DNA of 64,000 nucleotides from the NCBI GenBank assembly GCA_017630215.1, contig JAGBVR010000002.1:89615-153614 (forward strand), read 5' to 3'. The stretch's first letter is position 1; every line of letters begins with the position of its first letter. Shown here piece by piece: positions 25,419 to 33,098 of the stretch. Source of the stretch: Bacteroidales bacterium (GTDB lineage: Bacteria > Bacteroidota > Bacteroidia > Bacteroidales > UBA932). Below the pieces are notes generated by a model. The model ran no database searches. It had not been told where the DNA came from and saw only the letters and a program-made list of their open reading frames with translations. The position numbers and the translations under genes were made by a program.

Positions 25419-26435
25419 ATGTGGTTGATACTTGCTTTCTTCTCTGCAGCAATGCTCGGGTTCTACGATGCCTCGAAAAAGGCTTCTCTAAAGGACAATG
25501 CGGTCCTTCCCGTACTGCTGCTGAACACGATATTCTCGACGATGATCTTTTCACCGTTTCTACTGGACTACCTTGGCGGATTCGGATGGTTCGACGGAAC
25601 ATTCCTTGACACCTCTCCATTCCAGGGAAAAACCCAAACGCCTGCAGATCAGCAGATTATAGAAACTGCGTGCTCTCTACCGACGGCACGCAGTGCGCAC
25701 AACTTCCTAGGAATCAACGCATTAAGCTCCTCCTATCTAATCATCAAAGCTCATCTGATGGTAGTCCTGAAGGCTTTCATTGTACTTTCATCGTGGATAT
25801 GCGGATATTTCGGACTTAAACACCTGCCGCTTACCATCGTCGGTCCGATCAATGCAACAAGACCGGTACTGGTGCTGCTGGGGGCCCTGCTGTTCTTCGG
25901 AGAAAGGCTCAATATCCTCCAATGGACCGGTGTCCTGCTGGCTCTGGCCTCAATCTTCCTGATGAGCCGCGCGGGGAAGAAGGAAAACATTGATTTCAAG
26001 AGCAATAAATGGATATGGTGCGTAGCGGCAGCGACTCTGATGGGAGCAGTCAGCGGACTTTATGACAAGTTCATAATGAAGTCGCTCAGCCCGATGTTCG
26101 TGCAGAGCTGGTTCAATTTCTACCAGATGGTCATCATGGCTGTCATCTGCTCTCTGATCTGGTATCCGTCCCGTCATAAGACCACCCCGTTCCGCTGGAG
26201 CCGGGCCATTCCATTGATTTCAATATTCATCTGCATAGGCGACTTCGCCTATTTCACATCACTCAGCGACCCGGATTCGATGATATCCGTCGTTTCGCTG
26301 GTCAGACGCAGTTCAGTGATAATTTCATTCCTTTGCGGCGTGGTCATCTTCAAGGAAAGGAACATCAAGGCCAAGCTGGTGGATCTAGCTATCATTCTGC
26401 TGGGAATGGCCTTCATCTGGATGGGAACGAACTGA
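25419..26435 (+). CDS. EamA/DMT family transporter
   Basis: The 338-residue inner-membrane protein has about ten predicted helices in two EamA-like halves. The second halves of each repeat show family patterns (GPINATRPVLVLLGALLFFGERL and SLVRRSSVIISFLCGVVIFKERN). Start chosen at ATG 25419 (MWLILAFFSAAMLG), because the in-frame sequence from 25311 runs through the promoter region divergent to aspS. A hydrophilic loop at about 75-105 (KTQTPADQQIIETACS) is longer than usual. The substrate is unknown; the family exports metabolites or amino acids. Confidence 0.85.
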   Translation: MWLILAFFSAAMLGFYDASKKASLKDNAVLPVLLLNTIFSTMIFSPFLLDYLGGFGWFDGTFLDTSPFQGKTQTPADQQIIETACSLPTARSAHNFLGINALSSSYLIIKAHLMVVLKAFIVLSSWICGYFGLKHLPLTIVGPINATRPVLVLLGALLFFGERLNILQWTGVLLALASIFLMSRAGKKENIDFKSNKWIWCVAAATLMGAVSGLYDKFIMKSLSPMFVQSWFNFYQMVIMAVICSLIWYPSRHKTTPFRWSRAIPLISIFICIGDFAYFTSLSDPDSMISVVSLVRRSSVIISFLCGVVIFKERNIKAKLVDLAIILLGMAFIWMGTN

Positions 26436-26460
26436 TGTAAGAATTCCTCTTAAAAAATTA

Positions 26461-26468
26461 TATATTTG
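26461..26468 (+). promoter_or_regulatory. -7 box for rsmA
   Basis: TATATTTG, 21 bp before the rsmA ATG at 26490. No TTTG is present at the expected -33 spacing. Confidence 0.4.
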
Positions 26469-26489
26469 TAGAAATTTTGATATCGATAT

Positions 26490-27323
26490 ATGGAAGTTAG
26501 AGCAAAGAAGGCCCTGGGCCAGCATTTTTTGACAGATCTGTCAATCGCACAGAGAATCGCGGAGGCACTTATCGTACCTTGCCCGGGTATAGAGACGGCT
26601 CACGATGCAGAAAACCCTATGCCTGCACTTGAGGTGGGACCTGGTATGGGAGTACTCACACAGTATGTGCTGCAGAGGCCTGAAGTGGACCTTCGCATGG
26701 TGGAAATCGACACAGAATCAGTGGATTACCTCTTGGTTCATTTCCCTCAGGTAAACGGAAAACTCATCGAAGCAGACTTCCTGAAGCTGAAACTTGAGAC
26801 ATTCTTCCCCGGTCAGTTCTGCGTCATCGGAAACTTCCCGTACAACATATCTTCACAGATTTTCTTCAAGGTGTTGGACTACAAGGAACAGGTTCCGCAA
26901 GTGGTATGTATGATCCAGAAGGAAGTGGCAGAGCGTATCGCCGAGAAACCGGGAACCAAGACTTACGGCATTCTTTCGGTGCTTCTCCAGGCGTGGTATG
27001 ATATCGAATATCTCTTCACTGTAGGCGAAGGTGCATTCAATCCTCCTCCAAAGGTAAAATCTGCAGTAATCAGGCTTGTGAGAAACCAGCGCACTTCATT
27101 AGGATGCGACGAGGCCCTGTTCAAGACAGTCGTAAAGACCGGATTCAATCAGCGCCGCAAGACTTTGCGCAACTCCCTCAAACCTCTCATCCGTGCCAAG
27201 GCTGACCGCGAGGGCTGGAATGAGGAACAGCTTGCAGAATTCACAACAGACCCCGTTTTCGAACTCCGTCCTGAACGTCTGAGCGTGGAGGACTTCATCA
27301 GTCTCACATTGAAATTGGCATAA
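26490..27323 (+). CDS. rsmA: 16S rRNA dimethyladenosine transferase
   Basis: The 277-residue KsgA/RsmA enzyme dimethylates two adjacent adenosines near the 3' end of 16S rRNA using SAM. Visible motifs: [12 protein letters not shown] at the N-terminus, SAM-binding [15 protein letters not shown] (about 50-64), catalytic [10 protein letters not shown] (about 115-124), and the C-terminal [12 protein letters not shown]. It is full length. A DUF4252 gene follows 1 bp after the stop. Confidence 0.97.
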   Translation: MEVRAKKALGQHFLTDLSIAQRIAEALIVPCPGIETAHDAENPMPALEVGPGMGVLTQYVLQRPEVDLRMVEIDTESVDYLLVHFPQVNGKLIEADFLKLKLETFFPGQFCVIGNFPYNISSQIFFKVLDYKEQVPQVVCMIQKEVAERIAEKPGTKTYGILSVLLQAWYDIEYLFTVGEGAFNPPPKVKSAVIRLVRNQRTSLGCDEALFKTVVKTGFNQRRKTLRNSLKPLIRAKADREGWNEEQLAEFTTDPVFELRPERLSVEDFISLTLKLA

Positions 27324-27324
27324 C

Positions 27325-27816
27325 ATGAGATCCCTCCTTATCATATTTACCGTACTGGCCATACTCTGTCCCGGCACAGCGGCTGCAGGCAAAAAGGCAG
27401 ATGACAGCGTGGCAATACAGATGCTGCAATCGAACAAGAAGGCCAAGACATTGGAAGGTACGACCCTGAAGCTTGCAAGGCCAGCCCTGAAAAAGACTCC
27501 GATGTCCGTTCTGATGGACAATATAGATGCAATGCTGATCTGCCCGCTGGAGAAATCGGACAAGGCCTACCTCGACAAGGTGGACACAATGCTCACCGGC
27601 TATGCTAAGGTCAATGAGATCAACGATGACGACTACAGGATGCTGATATATATCGACACCCTGCACGGCAACCGTTTTACCGAAATAATACTTTATACCA
27701 CTGACCCGGACAAGACTATAATGGTCTTCTGCGGGGACTTCACGACAGAGGGACTGACTAAAGTCGGAGAACTGTCAGACCAGCAGAGAGAAAAGAGAAG
27801 GCAATCCAGAAAATAG
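27325..27816 (+). CDS. small secreted DUF4252-like protein
   Basis: The 163-residue protein has a signal peptide (MRSLLIIFTVLAILCPGTAAAG). The C-terminal half DYRMLIYIDTLHGNRFTEIILYTTDPDKTIMVFCGDFTTEGL fits the DUF4252 pattern of paired strands ending in a (T/G)GEF-like helix. Function is unknown; such proteins are usually secreted or lipid-anchored, but no lipobox Cys is present at the right place here. It is cotranscribed with rsmA (1 bp gap) with no obvious functional link. Confidence 0.65.
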   Translation: MRSLLIIFTVLAILCPGTAAAGKKADDSVAIQMLQSNKKAKTLEGTTLKLARPALKKTPMSVLMDNIDAMLICPLEKSDKAYLDKVDTMLTGYAKVNEINDDDYRMLIYIDTLHGNRFTEIILYTTDPDKTIMVFCGDFTTEGLTKVGELSDQQREKRRQSRK

Positions 27817-27817
27817 A

Positions 27818-29578
27818 TTACCTGTCGAACGGATCTCCGTCCGGATCCTGACTCACTACCCAACGGAAAGCATTGACAAACAGAAGATTCTGGGTCGCGT
27901 CGATATATTCTTCATCGCCGTGGCCCATATTCAGATATATCATCCTGTAATTGCGGTTTGTCCACACTACAGGCCAATCTCCTGAATATACGATATCCTT
28001 TATTCCCAACGGATAATTCTTTGGAGACAATGACACAAGTACCTGAATATCAGGATTATTCCTTGGAGACGGAGTCCACTGATACCACTCGCTTGCCGGA
28101 GCGATAAAATCCTTCGGAAGATTCTTTGTCACCTGATGATCCTGAGTGTCAAGTTCAAGAAGCACCGGCTGAGGAGGCCAGTTATTGCAGAGGAACACAC
28201 CCCCGCCGAGGAACTCGAGAAGCCAAGGCCAATTGGTGTTGCGGTCGTTGTAGGCGGCGGCGTGGAATCCTACCCAGCCGCCTCCGTTTTTCATATACTG
28301 CTCGAAAGCCTTCCTTTCTGCCGGAGCCCAAGGTGTCACATTCGGCATTATCACCACATCATATTCCTTGAGCTTTTCATACGGATATCCAGAGAAATCC
28401 GTAGTAACTTCGAGGCTATATCCTTCGCCGTGAGTAAGTTTCTTGAAAAAGTCGATTGTCTGATGAGCGAACTGCGCATGAGCCTCCTCCACATTCTCTG
28501 AATAATAGAGCAATGCCCTGAATCTCACTCGCTTACCTGCGTAATTTGCAGAGCGTGTCGCTGCATATTTTTCTCCAAGAATAGCCTTGGCGACAGTCTT
28601 GCGAAGGTCTCCGTCCTTATTGTCACCATCGTAATCCCAATACATTGCTCCCTTGAGTCCCTTCTCCAATGCATATTCGCATTTGATTCTGAGAGAACGA
28701 GGATTTTCATATCCGAGCTGAAGGACGCCCTCCTCATCTTCAAGATATGGTACCATTGCCTTTTCATCCCACTTTTCCACCACGCCGATATGACGGTGAA
28801 GATCCTTATAATCATTGAAGCTTGAGATTTTCAGGCCACCACGACCATAGAAAGGCATCCCTAAAACCAATTTCTCTGCCGGCATCCCCGCAGCGATGTG
28901 AGCCTTGACCGCCTTGTCGGAAGTAATGCTTCCGCTATTCTCAGACTCGTACAGAGCACTGTGATGTTTAGGAGCGTTGGCCATATCGTAAGCCATAATG
29001 TTCACGAAATCCATATAAGGCTCAATTGCCTTGAAGTCAATATATTCCGCAGATGCCGCACTGGCCAGTGTCAATAGTTTCTCCTGCCCGAGAGCCTTAC
29101 GCAGTTCCTTCATCAGCTTGGTGAAATTGTCCGTATCCTTAGGTGAAGATGAGATGCCGGCTGCAGAACTGGTAGGATATTCCCAGTCAATATCGATTCC
29201 GTCCAGGCCGAATTCCTCGACTACTCTGAGGCAATCCTTGGCAAAGGCTTTGCGACGTTTCCCCTCCATAGCCATTTCGCTGAAACGGCCGCTTCCCCAG
29301 CCGCCGACGGAAAGCATCACCTTCAGGTCCGGATTCGTCTTTTTAAGAGCTACCATCTGATGAAGTCTTTCTGGATTATCGACCCTGACTCCGTCAAAGC
29401 TATCCGTCACATGAGCGAAAGCATAATTAAGATGGGTCATGCAGAAAGGATCTGGAATGACCCTGCTCCACGAAGTTACATAAGCGACTACCACACGGTC
29501 AGATTCTGCAACAGCCGCAGCTGAAGCACAAATTGCACTGATGATTGCCAGAATGGCTGAAAGGAGGATTCTTTTCAT
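27818..29578 (-). CDS. GH18 glycosidase fused to a ThuA-like domain
   Basis: The 586-residue secreted protein starts at 29578 (MKRILLSAILAIISAICASA). The longer frame from 29635 has no signal peptide at its own start. Residues about 27-340 are a GH18 barrel with KVMLSVGGWGSGRFS (about 87-100) and the catalytic DGIDIDWE (126-133, Glu133 as acid). Family members cleave chitin or N-glycan chitobiose. Residues about 355-586 form a ThuA-like flavodoxin-fold domain (RFRALLYYSENVEEAHAQFAHQTIDFF, YDVVIMPNVTPW, GGWVGFHAAAYN, PVVWTNRNYRMIYLNMGHG). The two domains are well preserved in one frame. The gene stands alone. Confidence 0.9.
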   Translation of the reverse strand: MKRILLSAILAIISAICASAAAVAESDRVVVAYVTSWSRVIPDPFCMTHLNYAFAHVTDSFDGVRVDNPERLHQMVALKKTNPDLKVMLSVGGWGSGRFSEMAMEGKRRKAFAKDCLRVVEEFGLDGIDIDWEYPTSSAAGISSSPKDTDNFTKLMKELRKALGQEKLLTLASAASAEYIDFKAIEPYMDFVNIMAYDMANAPKHHSALYESENSGSITSDKAVKAHIAAGMPAEKLVLGMPFYGRGGLKISSFNDYKDLHRHIGVVEKWDEKAMVPYLEDEEGVLQLGYENPRSLRIKCEYALEKGLKGAMYWDYDGDNKDGDLRKTVAKAILGEKYAATRSANYAGKRVRFRALLYYSENVEEAHAQFAHQTIDFFKKLTHGEGYSLEVTTDFSGYPYEKLKEYDVVIMPNVTPWAPAERKAFEQYMKNGGGWVGFHAAAYNDRNTNWPWLLEFLGGGVFLCNNWPPQPVLLELDTQDHQVTKNLPKDFIAPASEWYQWTPSPRNNPDIQVLVSLSPKNYPLGIKDIVYSGDWPVVWTNRNYRMIYLNMGHGDEEYIDATQNLLFVNAFRWVVSQDPDGDPFDR

Positions 29579-29682
29579 AGTATCGGTTTTAACTCCGATA
29601 AAGATACGGATTTTTGCGGACATTGGCAAAACCACGATTCAGCAACCACCTGATTCACTGAAGCAGTTCCACTCAAAGCACC

Positions 29683-29761
29683 GTGGCAGGCAAATACGGC
29701 CGCCGGCCACTCAATCACACCGTGCGCGAGCTCAGCCTGAAGGCTCTCGCACGGCGGATTG
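29683..29761. repeat. hairpin module A-B, copy 2
   Basis: Hairpin A: GTGGCAGGC (29683) with GCCGGCCAC (29702). Hairpin B: CAATC (29712) with GATTG (29757), enclosing CCGTGCG/CGCACGG and GAGC/GCTC around the loop CTCAGCCTGA. The arms differ from those at 12450-12499 but pairing is kept. An open frame through this region is not supported as a gene. Confidence 0.85.
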
Positions 29762-29941
29762 TGCTTGCAGACCGCACATTGTCCGTACTGATGGACTATA
29801 TCACGGATAAACGCATCATTAAACTGCTTTGTCCGTATTTTAGCTTGATTTTACGGACAACGAAGATTTGGCAGAGATGCGAAGCCTGCTTTGTGCCGCC
29901 AGAGAGATACACACCACCCATTATTACATCATATAGCGCTG
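29762..29941. other. non-coding stretch between hairpin module and rhuM flank copy
   Basis: ttgtccgta (29778) and ttacggacaa (29852) are an inverted pair, and gcctgcttt...gccgcca at about 29884 is a decayed piece of hairpin D. Nothing convincing as a gene is seen between 29579 and 30242 other than the rhuM remnant. Confidence 0.45.
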
Positions 29942-30116
29942 TAGAACATTCGTGGAACAATTTGTCTTGCTTTTTATAAAAATACAACAAATTTCGTCGC
30001 TAAAATCTGCCTCAGAAGCACATAGAAAGCCGTTTTCGCCAAATAGCCGTATTCTTTTTGGTTATACGGATAATGCTCCGGAACTTTGCGGAATAAAATT
30101 ATGACTATGGCAACAA
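29942..30116. repeat. second copy of the rhuM upstream segment
   Basis: Aligns with 8401-8577 from gaacat-cgtggaacaa to atgactatggca. The promoter boxes TTTG (30057) and GAACTTTG (30081) are kept. Confidence 0.92.
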
Positions 30117-30178
30117 ATCTTTATCAGTCGGAGAGATCACAAGACTATCGGTCAGGGGAGCATTTTGGAACGAAGTGA
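30101..30178 (+). pseudogene. rhuM remnant
   Basis: The first codons (ATG ACT ATG GCA) and the following 45 bp (tttatcag...gagatcacaag) match the start of rhuM at 8558. The sequence then jumps to cattttggaacgaa, which corresponds to 8757-8770, and ends at TGA 30176. An internal deletion of about 150 bp plus loss of everything downstream has left a 25-codon fragment. Confidence 0.85.
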
Positions 30179-30194
30179 TATAAATAGCTCGTAA

Positions 30195-30225
30195 TTTGCT
30201 TTGTTACCAAATATTGGTAACTTTG
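30195..30225 (+). promoter_or_regulatory. parDE promoter with embedded palindromic operator
   Basis: TTTG (30195-30198), 19-bp spacer, TAACTTTG (30218-30225): a perfect Bacteroidetes promoter 18 bp before the parD ATG. GTTACCAA-ATA-TTGGTAAC (30203-30221) is a perfect 19-bp palindrome in the spacer running into the -7 box. It is well placed for autorepression by the ParD ribbon-helix-helix protein. Confidence 0.85.
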
Positions 30226-30242
30226 TGGAAATTTTAATTGGT

Positions 30243-30476
30243 ATGAAAACTACATCAGTGGCACTCGGTCCATATTTCGAAGACTTTATTAAAGCACAGA
30301 TTTCTAAAGGGCGGTACAATAATGCCAGCGAAGTCATTAGAGCGGCGCTGCGTCTTCTGGAAGATAACGAAAGCCGTGTAATGGCATTGAAAGCCGCGAT
30401 TCAGGACGGTCTGGACAGCGGCGAAGCTGAAGGTTTTGACCCACAGGCTCATCTAACTACACTTAAAAATGTCTAA
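30243..30476 (+). CDS. parD: ParD family antitoxin
   Basis: The 77-residue antitoxin has an N-terminal ribbon-helix-helix (TTSVALGPYFEDFIKAQISKGRYNNASEVIRAALRLLED), which should bind the palindrome upstream. The C-terminal tail (ALKAAIQDGLDSGEAEGFDPQAHL) would cover the toxin. Start at ATG 30243, because the upstream frame from 30201 includes the promoter. It overlaps parE by 8 bp. The pair lies where the rhuM body is missing in this copy of the module, suggesting exchange of cargo. Confidence 0.92.
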   Translation: MKTTSVALGPYFEDFIKAQISKGRYNNASEVIRAALRLLEDNESRVMALKAAIQDGLDSGEAEGFDPQAHLTTLKNV

Positions 30477-30771
30477 AGTCCGATATTCAAAGAAAGCAGT
30501 AGAAGACTTATCGTCAATCTGGAGATATACGGTCAGGAAATGGTCCGAAAAGCAGGCCGACCGATATTACCAAAACCTCATCACAGCGTGTAATCATCTT
30601 ATGGATAGCTCGTTACTATCGAGCAGACGTTACCAAGAGATTGCACCCGATCTCTTCGGTGTCAAATCCGGACATCACATCATCTTTTATAAAACCATAA
30701 GCGAGAGCGACATCTTCATCATCCGCATCCTGCACGAAAAGATGGATATAAAGGGGCATCTGCAAAGATGA
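30469..30771 (+). CDS. parE: ParE/RelE family toxin
   Basis: The 100-residue ParE-type toxin, with RelE fold, usually poisons gyrase. Typical features: VRYSKKAVEDLSSIWRYTVRKWSEKQADRYYQNLI at the N-terminus, a central YQEIAPDLFGVKSGHHIIFYKTI strand pair, and DIFIIRILHEKMDIKGHL at the end, as in ParE. It is intact and translationally coupled to parD by an 8-bp overlap. Confidence 0.92.
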   Translation: MSKVRYSKKAVEDLSSIWRYTVRKWSEKQADRYYQNLITACNHLMDSSLLSSRRYQEIAPDLFGVKSGHHIIFYKTISESDIFIIRILHEKMDIKGHLQR

Positions 30772-30793
30772 TTGTTTCAAGACATTTGCAGCA

Positions 30794-30814
30794 CGCTATC
30801 GCAAGGACTTGTTA
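30794..30814. repeat. 21-bp repeat shared with 9577-9597
   Basis: The 21 bp cgctatcgcaaggacttgtt-a are identical to 9577-9597. In both places the segment lies downstream of a rhuM-type module on the plus strand and at the 3' end of a minus-strand gene. The left hairpin arm seen at 9570 is missing here. Confidence 0.75.
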
Positions 30815-30822
30815 CTGATAGA

Positions 30823-31227
30823 CTACACTTTCATCATTCCGGTCTGAGAAAATGAGAAGGCGAGGACTCCCAGGCACATCGCACTGAAAATCAGGTTTTT
30901 CCAAGCAAGGACGAACTGCACGACAGAAGAGCCTTCCGAAAGCCGAGGCAATAAGAAATACACCGCCACGAAAAGAACGGAACAAAGTACAATATCAATA
31001 ATCAGCGTCTTGACAGCATGACGACGGTAACGCTTACGAAGCGCCTCACGGATAAGGGCCAATATCCTCATATTTTCCTGTATCTTTTCCTCATCGACAC
31101 CGTTTAAGGATGCAGGAACCGGCAACAGGTCAATCTGCCGGACAAGGTCGGCCATAAATGCATCGTCCTTCGGCACAGGAATCTTATTGTCCTGAAAGAA
31201 TTTCCTTATATCTTTTTCTGTTTTCAT
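30823..31227 (-). CDS. small membrane protein paired with an ECF sigma factor
   Basis: The 134-residue protein has a cytoplasmic N-terminal part with KDIRKFFQDNKIPVPKDDAFMADLVRQI, in the style of DUF5056-like anti-sigma partners. Two membrane helices follow (about 72-93 and 104-124). The start overlaps the sigma factor stop by 4 bp. It is likely the anti-sigma or sensing partner by position; no zinc-binding anti-sigma motif is present, so the role is inference. Confidence 0.65.
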   Translation of the reverse strand: MKTEKDIRKFFQDNKIPVPKDDAFMADLVRQIDLLPVPASLNGVDEEKIQENMRILALIREALRKRYRRHAVKTLIIDIVLCSVLFVAVYFLLPRLSEGSSVVQFVLAWKNLIFSAMCLGVLAFSFSQTGMMKV

Positions 31228-31712
31228 AATCTTTCCAGATATTGTTTCAAATGTCCCCTCGCCCTCGAAAGATGCGACCTTATTGTCCCTGACGGCATCC
31301 CTGTAATCACCTCTATCTCCTTGACCGACTTTTCCTCCATATAAAAGAGCAGTATCACGGCCTGTTCCTGCCGGGTCAGGCTCCCGATGGCAGCGTATAG
31401 CTGCTGATATTCGTATTTTTTGTCGGCCGTTGAACCTTCATCCTTGACCTTTCTAACCTCTTGCAGATCAATGGATTCATTGTCAGGATAATTTTGCAGC
31501 TGATCGTACCAACAATTGTATGCGATCCTGAAAAGCCAGGTCGAGAAACGCGATCGGCCCTGGAAACGTTCGAAAGAAAGATATGCCTTAAGCAGCGCTT
31601 CCTGGGCAATATCGTCAGCACGGAAACCGTCCCCTCCACACAGACCGCGCAGGAATCTTCTCAAAGACTCCTGCTCGGCTGCTACCAGCTCTATGAACTG
31701 CTGCTTAGTCAT
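31224..31712 (-). CDS. ECF-type RNA polymerase sigma factor
   Basis: The 162-residue sigma-70 family factor shows region 2 (GFRADDIAQEALLKAYLSFERFQGRSRFSTWLFRIAYNCWYD) and region 4 (LTRQEQAVILLFYMEEKSVKEIEVITGMPSGTIRSHLSRARGHL). It has the usual ECF length. It is coupled to the following membrane protein gene by a 4-bp overlap; a DUF6249-like gene precedes it by 23 bp in the same direction. Confidence 0.93.
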   Translation of the reverse strand: MTKQQFIELVAAEQESLRRFLRGLCGGDGFRADDIAQEALLKAYLSFERFQGRSRFSTWLFRIAYNCWYDQLQNYPDNESIDLQEVRKVKDEGSTADKKYEYQQLYAAIGSLTRQEQAVILLFYMEEKSVKEIEVITGMPSGTIRSHLSRARGHLKQYLERL

Positions 31713-31735
31713 TGACCAAAACCGTAATATGACTG

Positions 31736-32173
31736 TTATTTCTGAAGTTTCTTCTCCTCAGCCTCAATCTCTGGTGCCAGATACTTCTTTCCGACGAAGA
31801 ATACCACCGCGAAAGCGATTCCTACAGCGATAAAAACTCCACCACCGATATAAAGCATCTCAAGTCCAGCCACGTCTTCAAAGGTATCAAGCGACGGACA
31901 GATGAGCAATGCCACACCGATAATGAAGCACACGATACCTGTGGTAAGTTTGCGGATGAGTTTCATCTTTGTGTTCCTGCTGCTTTCAGTCTCACTGATC
32001 AGGAGTTCCGGATCGATCTCAACACCATTTTCGATAGCCTTCACCAGCACAGCCATCTTCTGATTGTTCTTCTTGACTCTTGCACGTGTGATAAGCCATA
32101 CTACCATAATCGGCAGGACGCACATCGCACATATAGGAATGAGAGCTTCAATGATGTCAACAATAGCGTTCAT
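31736..32173 (-). CDS. DUF6249-like membrane protein
   Basis: The 145-residue protein starts at 32173 (MNAIVDIIEALIPICAM); the longer frame from 32281 has a basic non-membrane leader running into the neighbouring promoter region. One N-terminal helix is followed by RARVKKNNQKMAVLVKAIENGVEIDPELLI, the recognisable DUF6249 pattern, and two further C-terminal helices. Genes of this type often precede an ECF sigma factor in Bacteroidetes, as here. Function is unknown. Confidence 0.7.
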   Translation of the reverse strand: MNAIVDIIEALIPICAMCVLPIMVVWLITRARVKKNNQKMAVLVKAIENGVEIDPELLISETESSRNTKMKLIRKLTTGIVCFIIGVALLICPSLDTFEDVAGLEMLYIGGGVFIAVGIAFAVVFFVGKKYLAPEIEAEEKKLQK

Positions 32174-32274
32174 AATACAATTTATTAAAATTAAACTTTT
32201 CCCACCGCCTCTTGTGCGGTTCCGGATGTTAGACTGCCCGGTGGTAGGAAATGTTGCAGTAAATGTATGAAAAT

Positions 32275-32305
32275 TTTGCATATCGCCACCGAGTCACTAT
32301 CTTTG
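32275..32305 (+). promoter_or_regulatory. promoter of the flavodoxin-family gene
   Basis: TTTG (32275-32278), 19-bp spacer, TATCTTTG (32298-32305): a perfect match to the Bacteroidetes housekeeping form, 25 bp before the ATG at 32331. Confidence 0.85.
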
Positions 32306-32330
32306 ACATCTGACAATAATGCTATAAAAT

Positions 32331-32975
32331 ATGAAAGTACTACTTGTAAACGGAAGTCCCCACAAGGAGGGATGCACATACACAGCCCTCAAAGAGGTAG
32401 AAAAGGAGCTCAATGCAGCTGGAGTGGAAACTGAAATGATATGGCTGGGAGTCAAGCCGATATCGGGATGTCTGGGATGCGCTCAGTGCATCAGAAGAGG
32501 TCCAAATGGCGAACCGGCTTCATTGCGCTGCTTTATGAATGACCCTGTAAACGAATTCCTGGATAAAGCTGAAGAAGCCGACGGATTCGTTTTCGGAAGC
32601 CCGGTGCATTATGCAGCTCTTTCCGGAGCACTCACATCATTCATGGACCGAGCATTCTACGGCAAGGGAAAGGTGTTCCGTTACAAGCCGGCAGCAGGCA
32701 TCGTAAGCTGCCGTCGTGGCGGATCCACTGCCGCATTCGACCAGATCAACAAATATTTCACCATCTCGTCAATGCCTGTGGTATCATCAAAATACTGGAA
32801 CATGGTACACGGCAACACCCCTGAGCAGGTCCTTCAGGACGAAGAGGGAATGCAGGTTATGCGCGAACTCGGCCGCAATATGGCCTGGCTCCTCAAATGC
32901 ATCGAAGCTGGCCGCGCTGCAGGCATCCCTGATCCTGTGAAGGAAAAACCGGTCATGACCAATTTCATCAGATAA
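32331..32975 (+). CDS. flavodoxin-family NAD(P)H-dependent FMN reductase-like protein
   Basis: The 214-residue flavoprotein has the FMN-phosphate loop VNGSPHKEGCTYTAL (6-20), a Cys motif GCLGCAQC (46-53), and the second flavin contact FGSPVHYAALSGALTSFMDRAFY. These fit the NADPH-dependent FMN reductase/iron-sulfur flavoprotein-like group, though only part of the iron-sulfur Cys pattern is present. It probably acts as a cytosolic oxidoreductase. It is monocistronic, with a perfect promoter and a strong terminator. Confidence 0.85.
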   Translation: MKVLLVNGSPHKEGCTYTALKEVEKELNAAGVETEMIWLGVKPISGCLGCAQCIRRGPNGEPASLRCFMNDPVNEFLDKAEEADGFVFGSPVHYAALSGALTSFMDRAFYGKGKVFRYKPAAGIVSCRRGGSTAAFDQINKYFTISSMPVVSSKYWNMVHGNTPEQVLQDEEGMQVMRELGRNMAWLLKCIEAGRAAGIPDPVKEKPVMTNFIR

Positions 32976-33040
32976 TAAACAATCTGTATTTTTCGTATAC
33001 CGGAACCAATTGAGCGTTATTGCATTTCGCTCACTTAATA

Positions 33041-33077
33041 CCATCAGAGGCGACCCGTAATGAGTCGCCTCTGATGG
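33041..33077. terminator. bidirectional terminator between convergent genes
   Basis: CCATCAGAGGCGAC (33041-33054) pairs perfectly with its complement at 33064-33077 around ccgtaatga, 14 bp of stem. It separates the flavodoxin-family gene from the convergent SusD fusion gene. The GAGGCGA core also forms the terminator at 37233. Confidence 0.88.
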
Positions 33078-33098
33078 TTATATCATCTCGCAACCTGA

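Noticed and set aside
29683-29979. 98-codon plus-strand frame through the hairpin module (MAGKYGRRPL...)
   Set aside because: It begins inside hairpin A and runs through structured repeats. The equivalent frame in the other copy at 12420 is closed after about twelve codons, so coding is not conserved.
30794-30814. Attachment site of an integrative element (with 9577-9597)
   Set aside because: The 21-bp match is real, but no integrase or tRNA is nearby and the copies overlap gene ends. It is recorded as a repeat instead.
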